Assembly (NCBI GenBank): GCA_052034625.1
Contig: JBPOII010000023.1
Coordinates: 1 to 24,507, forward strand
Reading direction: 5' to 3'
Source: JAVBLP01 sp052034625
Lineage (GTDB): Bacteria > Elusimicrobiota > Endomicrobiia > Endomicrobiales > Endomicrobiaceae
DNA: 24,507 bases
Numbering within the stretch: position 1 is the first letter of the stretch; the number at the start of each line of letters is the position of its first letter. The position numbers and the translations under genes are program-made. Of the stretch, positions 14,931 through 22,057 are shown piece after piece. Below the pieces are notes generated by a model. It did no database searches. It worked only from the letters and a program-made list of their open reading frames with translations, and was not told the DNA's origin.

Positions 14931-14960
14931 TATCTGAAAATAAAACGGAGGATGGTTAGC

Positions 14961-15473
14961 ATGAAAAAAGTATTGTCGGCTGTGTTTGCTGTTGTTATGA
15001 TGGCAGGAGTTTCCTTTGCGGCGACCCCTATCCAATTGTCTCTTTGGGACAAAATGGCTCTTCCGCCAAGTGATGAAGTTTACGGTTTAGAAATCGGTAT
15101 AGGTAATAACCTTTCCGAGCTTAAAGGTGTTCAGTGGAACTTAGTTTGGGCAGAAACCGGCAATGGAATAGGTTGGCAGTCAGGTCTTTTGTCAAGAGTA
15201 AACGGCGAATTTGCTGGTCTCCAGACATCTTTTATTAATTGGAATGAAGGCTCTATGACAGGTCTTTCTTATGCTTTCATCAATTACGAGAACAATTTTA
15301 AAGGCGCCTCGCTGGGTTTAGTTAACTATGCGAAAGAGCTTACCGGAGTTCAGTTTGGATTTTTCAACTATGCTGAATCAGCCGGAGATTTTGCTCTTCA
15401 GTTAGGTTTTGTTAATTATCTCGGGAATTCTGTTATATACAAATGGTTTCCGTTCGTAAACGCTAAGTTTTAA
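14961..15473 (+). CDS. Secreted surface-repeat-like protein
   Basis: The ATG at 14952 would abut the Shine-Dalgarno ACGGAGG (14945-14951), so I prefer ATG 14961, giving 170 residues. Residues 1-20 are a signal peptide (VFAVVMMAGVSFA then ATP). The mature part carries a short degenerate repeat of about 18-22 residues built on G-L/V-Q-x-F/L-x-N: GVQWNLVW, GLQTSFINW, GLSYAFINY, GASLGLVNY, GVQFGFFNY, ALQLGFVNYL. The pattern recalls the LA_2272-type surface repeat proteins of Leptospira (from memory) and suggests a beta-rich surface protein. It starts 30 nt after engB. Function unknown. Confidence 0.65.
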   Translation: MKKVLSAVFAVVMMAGVSFAATPIQLSLWDKMALPPSDEVYGLEIGIGNNLSELKGVQWNLVWAETGNGIGWQSGLLSRVNGEFAGLQTSFINWNEGSMTGLSYAFINYENNFKGASLGLVNYAKELTGVQFGFFNYAESAGDFALQLGFVNYLGNSVIYKWFPFVNAKF

Positions 15474-15481
15474 TTTTTAGT

Positions 15482-15937
15482 ATGAAAAACCACCCCTTGG
15501 CAACTATTATTATAGGATTTATAGCAGGCCTTGCGCTTTCTGTTGTTCTTGGGGATATTATTGTTGCCGTAAATACTTCCGCCGGCAGGATTTCTGCAGC
15601 TTGGATGGTGTCCAGAGCAGAAAAACAAATTGCCGGCGGAAATTTTTATAAAGCGGTTGAAGAGTATGAAAAAGCACTGCCAAAGATCAGTCCGAAAAAT
15701 ATAAAACTACTTGCAAAAGTAAAAAACAATCTTGCTCTTTGCAAATTTACGATTGCCGATAATGATAAAGACAGTAAAGGAATAGAAGAAGCAATTTTAA
15801 TGTTTTCCGAATCTCTTGAACTTTACAAAGAGATGAGGGATACGGAAAGCATTAAACAAGTAGAAACCAATATACAAGAAGCACAATATGTTTTAAACCA
15901 TATGCCTGGTACTGACGGAGAGAATTTTGAAATATGA
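15482..15937 (+). CDS. Membrane-anchored TPR-like protein
   Basis: A 151-residue protein with one N-terminal transmembrane helix (about 5-31, LATIIIGFIAGLALSVVLGDIIVAV) and a helical domain resembling two to three TPR units (about 44-140; AEKQIAGGNFYKAVEEYEKALPKI, VKNNLALCKF, AILMFSESLELYKEMRDTESI). TPRs usually bind other proteins. I do not recognise a specific family. No good Shine-Dalgarno precedes the ATG, which is 8 nt after the previous stop, so it may depend on upstream translation. The next gene starts inside its last codons. Confidence 0.65.
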   Translation: MKNHPLATIIIGFIAGLALSVVLGDIIVAVNTSAGRISAAWMVSRAEKQIAGGNFYKAVEEYEKALPKISPKNIKLLAKVKNNLALCKFTIADNDKDSKGIEEAILMFSESLELYKEMRDTESIKQVETNIQEAQYVLNHMPGTDGENFEI

Positions 15938-16802
15938 AGGCATAGTAATAAGACCGCCAAGCGAAGCAGGCAGCCTGATATTCCAGGTAACGTTAGGATG
16001 TTCTGATAATAAATGCATTTTTTGTCCTGCCTATAAAGAAAAACAATTTAAAATAAAACAGCTGGAAAAAATCTTTGAAGAAATAGATTATGCGGCAGAA
16101 CGTTTTCCGTATATTCGCAAAGTGTTCCTTGCAGACGGCGATGCACTTATTGTTCCTCAAGAACAACTTGTAAAGATCTTTGACCGCCTTATACTTAAGT
16201 TCAAATATCTTAGAAGGATATCAATGTATGTTTCAATTAAAAGCCTTGAAACTAAAACCGTTTCAGATCTTTGTGAACTTAAAAAAAGAAAAATGTCATT
16301 GGCATATATAGGTTTTGAAACCGGCGATGAATATGTTTATAAAATGATAAGAAAATACGGCTCACCTTCGGATAATGTAAGAGCTGTAGAAAAACTGAAA
16401 GCGGCAAAGATTAAAGTTAATGTTACAGTAATTCTAGGACTTGGCGGGAAAAAGTATTCCAAGTATCATGCTTTAAATACTGCTAAAATACTAAATGAAG
16501 CTAAACCCGAACAGATAGCAGCTTTAACATTGATGGTAGAAAAAAACGTTCCGCTTTATGAAATGATAATAAAAGGCGAGTTTAGCGAGTTAACTGAATT
16601 TGAATCGCTGGAAGAGCTTAAACTTTTACTCAAAGGTCTTGAAGGTTTTCAATGTCTCTTTTTTTCTAATCATGCTTCAAATTATGTGCCGCTTGAATTA
16701 AGACTTCCAAAAGAGAAAGAAGAAGGCATATTATTGCTTGAAAATATTTTAAAAAGAAAAAACAAGAATGATCTAAAACCCGATTTCTTGAGAGGATTAT
16801 AG
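15927..16802 (+). CDS. Radical SAM protein (COG1032-like)
   Basis: The 291-residue protein opens with YEGIVIRPPSEAGSLIFQVTLGCSDNKCIFC, a hallmark of a radical SAM subfamily; the cluster cysteines are spaced C-x4-C-x2-C (about C25, C30, C33), one residue wider than the canonical C-x3-C-x2-C, as I recall for this subfamily. It lacks a B12 domain. Further motifs are FLADGDAL, AYIGFETGDEYV and VTVILGLGGKKYS. The substrate is unknown. No in-frame ATG precedes the motif, so a TTG start at 15927 is used: GGAG (15917-15920) lies 6 nt upstream and the protein then begins MKYEG, as relatives do. It overlaps the TPR gene by 11 nt and stops 2 nt before the next ATG. Confidence 0.85.
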   Translation: MKYEGIVIRPPSEAGSLIFQVTLGCSDNKCIFCPAYKEKQFKIKQLEKIFEEIDYAAERFPYIRKVFLADGDALIVPQEQLVKIFDRLILKFKYLRRISMYVSIKSLETKTVSDLCELKKRKMSLAYIGFETGDEYVYKMIRKYGSPSDNVRAVEKLKAAKIKVNVTVILGLGGKKYSKYHALNTAKILNEAKPEQIAALTLMVEKNVPLYEMIIKGEFSELTEFESLEELKLLLKGLEGFQCLFFSNHASNYVPLELRLPKEKEEGILLLENILKRKNKNDLKPDFLRGL

Positions 16803-16804
16803 TA

Positions 16805-17560
16805 ATGAAAATTATTTCTTGGAATGTTAACGGCATAAGGGCAATTTATAAAAAAGGTTTTGCGGATTGGCTGAAAAAAGAAAATGCAGATATTGTCTGC
16901 ATTCAAGAAACAAAAGCGGATATATCACAATTTCCGGAAGAATTAACAACTTTGAACAAGTATCATCTTTACACTTCCTCAGCTGAAAAGAAAGGGTATA
17001 GCGGAGTTGCTGTTTGGTCTAAAGTAGAACCTAAAAAAGTATCTGCCGGCATTGATAATGAAAAATTTGATTCTGAAGGCAGGATTTTACGTTTAGACTT
17101 TGATGATTTTATACTTTTTAATATATACTTTCCAAACGGCGGTGCTTCCGATGAGAGACTAAAGTATAAATTAGAGTTTTATGATTATTTTATAGAATAT
17201 CTAAATAAATTTAAAAATAAGGATGTGATTATCTGCGGCGATTATAATACCGCGCATAAGCCCATAGATCTTGCAAGACCGAAAGCAAATGAAACCGTTT
17301 CCGGTTTTCTTCCTGAAGAAAGAGAGCGCTTGGATACACTTATTGCAAATGGTTTTATAGATACATTCAGGCATTTTAATACCGAACCCGACAATTATAC
17401 TTGGTGGGATTACAAAACCGGAGCACGGGCAAGAAATGTAGGCTGGAGAATAGATTATTTTTTCATATGTTCAAAAGCTGTTAATGAACTTAAAAATGCA
17501 GAAATACACAGTCATGTTAAGGGCTCTGATCACTGTCCTGTAAGTATTGATATATTTTAG
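16805..17560 (+). CDS. xth: Exodeoxyribonuclease III (AP endonuclease)
   Basis: The 251-residue protein belongs to the exonuclease III family of base-excision repair enzymes that cut DNA 5' of abasic sites. Signature residues are N7 in SWNVNGIRA, E35 in CIQETK, D146 and N148 in GDYNTAH and D242-H243 in GSDHCPVSI, with the middle motif GWRIDYFF for DNA binding. Length and domain match the short form. AGAGG (16791-16795) precedes the ATG. The gene follows the radical SAM stop after 2 nt. Confidence 0.95.
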   Translation: MKIISWNVNGIRAIYKKGFADWLKKENADIVCIQETKADISQFPEELTTLNKYHLYTSSAEKKGYSGVAVWSKVEPKKVSAGIDNEKFDSEGRILRLDFDDFILFNIYFPNGGASDERLKYKLEFYDYFIEYLNKFKNKDVIICGDYNTAHKPIDLARPKANETVSGFLPEERERLDTLIANGFIDTFRHFNTEPDNYTWWDYKTGARARNVGWRIDYFFICSKAVNELKNAEIHSHVKGSDHCPVSIDIF

Positions 17561-17572
17561 TGTGGTAAAATT

Positions 17573-18961
17573 ATGAAAAAAATATTAGTTTTAATATGTA
17601 TGGCAGTATTCTTTATTTCAAGCTGTACAAATGAAGAATATGCTGAAGATAAAACTGCTAAACAAAATATGATAGATTCACAGCAGATACAGCTTGCTTC
17701 GCAAGCTTACACATACGGTTTTCCTCTTGTACTTATGGAGATAGCAAAAAGAAATATGCTGGAGCAGGCAAGAGGAGCAAAAAATCTGCCTTTAAATCAG
17801 ATAATTAACTGTTCCTCTCTTCCCGGGAGCAGTTTTAGGCATTTTATTAAGCCTGACAGAGATATTTATTATTCATTCGCCTGGCTTGACCTTTCCGATG
17901 AAGCGGTAGTTATTGAAATCCCAAAAATAAATAAGCTCTATTATAATTTTATACTGACTGATGCATGGACAAATGTTTTTTACAGTAATGTGCAGACTGA
18001 AGAAAAACATCTTAAGTTTATTGTTGCAGGTCCAAGGTGGAGCGGTAAGCGTACTGAAGAGAATTTGCCGGTTTATTTTTCACACACTAATACTGCATTC
18101 TTCTTCTTGCGAATAAGGTTTGCAGACAGACTTAACATATCGTCAGAAATAGACGCGATACGAAAAGAAATAAGGATAATACCTTTGAGTATGTACGGAA
18201 AACCTTATGTTCATCCTGCCGCTGCTGCAGGGACAGATGTCTTTAAAGGTTTTTTGGAAACGGTGCTTGATATGAAAATAGAAGATTTTTTTAATCTTCT
18301 CAATGAAACGATGTTACAAAATCCGCCTTTAGAACAAGATTCACAGATCATTGACAGGATTTTGGATATAGGTATAGCTCCCGGTATGCGTTTTGAAACA
18401 GATCTTTTTTCCGAAAAAGTTTTAAATGAAATATCGAAAATACCGGACAATATGCGTAAATTTATAAATGCTTCAGATCTGAAAAGAGGGGATAACGGCT
18501 GGACTGATTATAAATCCTGCACAGATTACGGCAACGGCTATTATTTAAGAATGAGAGATTGTTTTGAAAGTTTTGATTTGAAGGCTGACAAAAATATATC
18601 TTATGGGATTACGGGTAATGACAGCGACGGTGCTGTTCTTAACGGTGCAAATAAGTATAAAATAAGTTTTGAAAAAGATTCTATCCCGCCTAAAAAGACG
18701 TCATGGGGCATTTCTCTTTATGATAAATCCGGTTTCTACGAAACAAATGCTATAAAAAGAAACGGTATAGGTTATAGAAATAAATTGAAAGTTAATGATG
18801 ACGGTTCAATAGACATATATATTCAATCAAAGAGTCCCGGAAAAGATAAAGAAAGCAATTGGCTTCCCGTAAACTCGGGAGAGTTTATGCTTGTGTTTAG
18901 AAGTTATTCTGATGAAGGAAGGATAATCAATCTTCCGGCAGTAAAAAAGCAAGGTAATTGA
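17573..18961 (+). CDS. DUF1254/DUF1214 lipoprotein, copy 1
   Basis: The 462-residue lipoprotein has a signal peptide ending in FISSC with the lipid-modified cysteine at residue 18. Residues about 40-165 match DUF1254 (QAYTYGFPLVLMEIAKRN, then PDRDIYYSFAWLDLSDEAVVIEIPK and YYNFILTDAWTNVF), and the last 110 match DUF1214 (ISFEKDSIPPKKTSWGISLYDKSGFY, SPGKDKESNWLPV, FMLVFRSYS). Proteins with this pair are exported; the function is not firmly known. A paralogue starts 8 nt downstream. The start is 12 nt after xth, with only a weak Shine-Dalgarno (GTGG). Confidence 0.85.
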   Translation: MKKILVLICMAVFFISSCTNEEYAEDKTAKQNMIDSQQIQLASQAYTYGFPLVLMEIAKRNMLEQARGAKNLPLNQIINCSSLPGSSFRHFIKPDRDIYYSFAWLDLSDEAVVIEIPKINKLYYNFILTDAWTNVFYSNVQTEEKHLKFIVAGPRWSGKRTEENLPVYFSHTNTAFFFLRIRFADRLNISSEIDAIRKEIRIIPLSMYGKPYVHPAAAAGTDVFKGFLETVLDMKIEDFFNLLNETMLQNPPLEQDSQIIDRILDIGIAPGMRFETDLFSEKVLNEISKIPDNMRKFINASDLKRGDNGWTDYKSCTDYGNGYYLRMRDCFESFDLKADKNISYGITGNDSDGAVLNGANKYKISFEKDSIPPKKTSWGISLYDKSGFYETNAIKRNGIGYRNKLKVNDDGSIDIYIQSKSPGKDKESNWLPVNSGEFMLVFRSYSDEGRIINLPAVKKQGN

Positions 18962-18969
18962 GAGGGAAT

Positions 18970-20394
18970 ATGAAAAAATTAATAAGTTGTCTGGCAGTTT
19001 TTTTCATTTTAATGAACGTGGTGTTTATTACTTCCTGTTCTTCAGATAAAAAAGAGCGGAAAACAGAATCAACTAAAAAGCAAGTCCAGGATCCGGTTGC
19101 AGATATGAGGGAAGCATATATTTTCGGTTTTCCTCTTGTATTGTCGCATTTATCTGAAAAGGTTATGACAAATCCGATATCAGGCTCTAAACGCCAGCCG
19201 CTTAACAGATTTACAAATGTAAGCAATTATAATGACAGTGAATTTAAAGATATCCTTTATCCAAACCCAGGTATGCTTTATTCTTCCGCTTGGGTTGCTC
19301 TCGGTAAAGAACCTGTAGTACTTTCAATACCTGATACGAAAGACAGGTATTATGTTCTCAATGTTATGGATGCCTGGAGAAATATAATTTTTACTGCCGG
19401 CAAAAATACTACCGGAACGGCTGAACAGAATTATATTTTTACTTCGCCTGATTGGGAGGAAAAGATCGAAGCCGACGGAATGCAGGTAATAAACTCGCCG
19501 ACTAATATGATTTATATATGTGCATATTTTGATGCCAAAAACATTCAAGACGCTGTAAAGAATGTTGTTCCCATACAGAAAAAACTTAAAATAATACCGC
19601 TGGCAGATTACGGCGATAAAGATTTTGAATATCCGCAAAAAGCCGCTGATGAAAAAATAGATATGGCACCGCCATTGGAGCAGATATTCAAAATGGATCT
19701 AAAAGATTACTTTAATTTACTTAATGTGCTTATGCTTGATAATAAACCTTATCCGCAAGACCAGGCTTTCTTTTTAAAGACAGCTTATCTCGGCTTTGGA
19801 TCGGAGGATAAAGAGTTCTCTATTGATTCTTTTGATGAAGAAACACAGAACAAAATGAATATGATACCAAATGAAGTGAAAACGTATTTTCAAGAACTTA
19901 TGGCTGAAAAAACCGTAAATGGATGGCTTTATTCTGATAATACCAAATCTTATGAAAGCGATTATGAGAGAAGGGCTTTTTCAGCTTACAGGAACATTGC
20001 AAACTTCATTCCTGAAGATTTTGTTTCTGCTGAAAGCAGGGTTGATGATGAAAAAGAATTTTTATCAGGCAACAAAGAATATGTTTTGCATTTTAATAAA
20101 GAACAAATACCTCCGGCGAAAGCAATGTGGATACTTGCCGCATACAATACTGATTTAACTTTTGCAGAAAACACACTTAAAAGATATTGGCTGAGTTCAA
20201 AAGACGATCTTCAATATAATAGTGACGGCTCGCTCGATATATACATACAGAATAAAACTCCGGGAAAAGATAAAGAATCTAACTGGCTGCCGATACCAGA
20301 TAAAGAGTTTATTCTTGTGTTTAATGTATATGGACTTGGGAAAGACAAAAGGTCGGAACTCCCGGCAGTTAAAGCAATTACGAATTACGAATAA
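18970..20394 (+). CDS. DUF1254/DUF1214 lipoprotein, copy 2
   Basis: I chose ATG 18970 (474 residues), preceded by AGAGGG (18961-18966); an in-frame TTG at 18958 overlaps the upstream stop and has no separate support. The lipobox FITSC puts the lipid cysteine at residue 23. It shares with copy 1 the start AYIFGFPLVL, PLNRF, YSSAWVAL, VMDAWRNIIF and the end TPGKDKESNWLPIPDKEFILVF. The shared tail LPAVK is followed here by AITNYE. Those six codons and the stop are built from an inverted two-unit copy of the ATTCGTA heptamer, so a repeat seems to have reshaped the end. It closes the long array and is followed by a bidirectional terminator. Confidence 0.85.
   Translation: MKKLISCLAVFFILMNVVFITSCSSDKKERKTESTKKQVQDPVADMREAYIFGFPLVLSHLSEKVMTNPISGSKRQPLNRFTNVSNYNDSEFKDILYPNPGMLYSSAWVALGKEPVVLSIPDTKDRYYVLNVMDAWRNIIFTAGKNTTGTAEQNYIFTSPDWEEKIEADGMQVINSPTNMIYICAYFDAKNIQDAVKNVVPIQKKLKIIPLADYGDKDFEYPQKAADEKIDMAPPLEQIFKMDLKDYFNLLNVLMLDNKPYPQDQAFFLKTAYLGFGSEDKEFSIDSFDEETQNKMNMIPNEVKTYFQELMAEKTVNGWLYSDNTKSYESDYERRAFSAYRNIANFIPEDFVSAESRVDDEKEFLSGNKEYVLHFNKEQIPPAKAMWILAAYNTDLTFAENTLKRYWLSSKDDLQYNSDGSLDIYIQNKTPGKDKESNWLPIPDKEFILVFNVYGLGKDKRSELPAVKAITNYE
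20376..20392. repeat. Heptanucleotide repeat, inverted, inside the 3' end of lipoprotein copy 2
   Basis: AATTACGAAT occurs twice, offset by seven bases (20376-20385 and 20383-20392). It is the reverse complement of the ATTCGTA arrays at 3850 and 3965. The last base is the T of the stop codon. The next bases (CGTCAAAGACAAT) also resemble, inverted, the GTC-rich sequence beside the intergenic arrays. Confidence 0.75.
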
Positions 20395-20409
20395 ACGTCA
20401 AAGACAATA

Positions 20410-20454
20410 AAAAACAAAAGCCCGGTATTTTTTAAATGCCGGGCTTTTGTTTTT
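20410..20454. terminator. Bidirectional terminator between the convergent arrays
   Basis: A 21-bp stem with one G-U wobble pairs 20410-20430 with 20434-20454 around TTT. The core is CAAAAGCCCGG with CCGGGCTTTTG. An A tract on the left and T tract on the right give a U tail on both strands, so it can stop the plus-strand array (ending 20394) and the minus-strand htpX operon (ending 20464). Confidence 0.92.
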
Positions 20455-20463
20455 ATATAAGAA

Positions 20464-21447
20464 TTACTCTCTGAAACCGTCCATGGTTCTTAAAGCTTTT
20501 ATTCTCTCTTCAATAGGCGGATGAGTCGCAAAAAGACCTGATATTTTTGAAAAGAAAGAGTTTCTCTTCTCTAAAGCAAGCGGTGTTTCAATGCACATTG
20601 CTGCCATAGACTCTTTGTCATTTAATATCTCTACGATGGAATCTTTTGAAATCTTCTCAAGCGCGCTTGCCAATCCTCCCGGATTTCTTGTAATAAGTGC
20701 TGCCGTAGCATCAGCCTGAAACTCTCTTGTTCTTGAAACCGCAAGTTTTATAAGCGGTGCAAGAAGATATCCGTATAAATATAAAGCAAGAGCAAGAAAG
20801 AGAATAAAAACCCTGCCTTTCCCATCTCCTTTGCTCGAGTTAAGAGTAGATCTTAAAAGCAACTCTGCCACTATTGTCGAAAAGCTTATGCATACTATCA
20901 TTATAAGCATAAGCCTTATATCTCTATTACCGATATGTGCCATTTCATGCGCTATTACACATTCGAGTTCTGATCTTTCAAGTTTTTCTATTATCCCTTT
21001 TGTAAGTGCTATGGAAGCGTTTTTAGGATCTCTTCCGGTAGCGAATGCATTAAGCGATTCGTCATTGATAGCATAAACTTTAGGCATTGGCAGACCTGCC
21101 GTTATTGCTATATTTTCAACCATTCTTATTACTTCAGGAGCATTTTCTTTTGTAAGTTCAACTGAACCTGTTACTGAAAGTATAAAGTTATCTCCGAAAA
21201 AATAACTTATAAGAAGCCACAGTATTGCTATAATTGAGACAATAGGCAGAATGTATATAGCGGTTTGATTTGCTATCATAAAAGCCGATTGTGATGGATG
21301 CCCTGTTCCTGCAGGTGTCGTGAAAATAGCAAACAGTAATATTGCAAGATAGACAATCATAACAAAAACAATGGGAAAGAGTATCATAAGCAATACTGTC
21401 TTTCTTTTATTTGAATCAATAAAATCGTAAGTTGTGATATTAGCCAT
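20464..21447 (-). CDS. htpX: Zinc metalloprotease HtpX homologue
   Basis: A 327-residue M48-family membrane protease. HEMAH (167-171) holds two zinc histidines and the catalytic glutamate, and E242 in REFQADA is the third ligand. Two N-terminal membrane helices (about 18-42 and 64-84) and two after the active site (about 180-197 and 212-235) give the expected topology, with the catalytic site facing the cytoplasm. HtpX-type enzymes cleave misfolded membrane proteins. It is the last gene of the sulfatase-lemA-htpX operon, 13 nt after lemA, with AAAGGG as Shine-Dalgarno. The start MANITTYDFIDSNKRKT matches other HtpX proteins of this lemA-linked type. Confidence 0.92.
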   Translation of the reverse strand: MANITTYDFIDSNKRKTVLLMILFPIVFVMIVYLAILLFAIFTTPAGTGHPSQSAFMIANQTAIYILPIVSIIAILWLLISYFFGDNFILSVTGSVELTKENAPEVIRMVENIAITAGLPMPKVYAINDESLNAFATGRDPKNASIALTKGIIEKLERSELECVIAHEMAHIGNRDIRLMLIMIVCISFSTIVAELLLRSTLNSSKGDGKGRVFILFLALALYLYGYLLAPLIKLAVSRTREFQADATAALITRNPGGLASALEKISKDSIVEILNDKESMAAMCIETPLALEKRNSFFSKISGLFATHPPIEERIKALRTMDGFRE

Positions 21448-21460
21448 TTATAGCCCTTTA

Positions 21461-22039
21461 TTAAAACGAAATCTTGACAGCCTTTTTTGCGTCCTGTTCA
21501 TCTTCAGCCAGTTTGAAAAAATCCTGTTTTTCAAAGCCGAACATCTTTCCTATTATATTGCTTGGGAACATTTCAAGTTTTGTGTTCATGGCAAGCACAT
21601 TTGAATTATAAAATCTTCTGCTTGCCTGTATTTTGTTTTCGGTATCAGTGAGTTCTCTCTGTAATTCTAAGAAATTTTCATTTGCTTTAAGGTTCGGATA
21701 ATTTTCTGATAATGCAAATAGAGATTTTAATGTGCCGCTAAGCATGTTTTCGGCTTTTGCTTTATCTTCTATTGAGCCTTGGCTTGTCATTGCCATATTT
21801 CTTGCTTGTATTACGGCTTCCAAAGTGTTCTTTTCATGAGCGGCATAACCTTTGACTATCTCAACAAGATTAGGAATAAGATCATAGCGGCGTTTCATCT
21901 GTACTTCAATATCGCTCCAAGCTTCTTTTACTCTGTTTTTTAGGGTTACGAATCTATTATAAGTGAAAAATAAGTACAGACCTGCAATCAGTGCTGCAAC
22001 AAAAATAAGCACAAGTAGAAAGATAAGAATTGTTGACAT
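21461..22039 (-). CDS. lemA: LemA family protein
   Basis: A 192-residue protein with a single N-terminal membrane helix (about 3-26) and a long helical-bundle domain. Family motifs are FTYNRFVTLKNRVKEAWSDIEVQMKRRYDLIPNLVEIVKGY (27-67), ENYPNLKANENFLELQRELTDTENKIQASRRFYN and FPSNIIGKMFGF. The biochemical role is unknown; genetic neighbourhoods tie it to membrane quality control, and lemA-htpX pairing is recurrent. A clear AAGGAGA lies 4 nt or more before the ATG. Gaps of 18 and 13 nt to its neighbours make an operon. Confidence 0.93.
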   Translation of the reverse strand: MSTILIFLLVLIFVAALIAGLYLFFTYNRFVTLKNRVKEAWSDIEVQMKRRYDLIPNLVEIVKGYAAHEKNTLEAVIQARNMAMTSQGSIEDKAKAENMLSGTLKSLFALSENYPNLKANENFLELQRELTDTENKIQASRRFYNSNVLAMNTKLEMFPSNIIGKMFGFEKQDFFKLAEDEQDAKKAVKISF

Positions 22040-22057
22040 TTGTATCTCCTTTTCTAT

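Noticed and set aside
14923..14937. Palindrome TCAGAT/ATCTGA across the engB stop, as a terminator
   Set aside because: Six-bp arms and an A-rich rather than T-rich tail; the downstream gene is only 30 nt away with its own ribosome-binding site.
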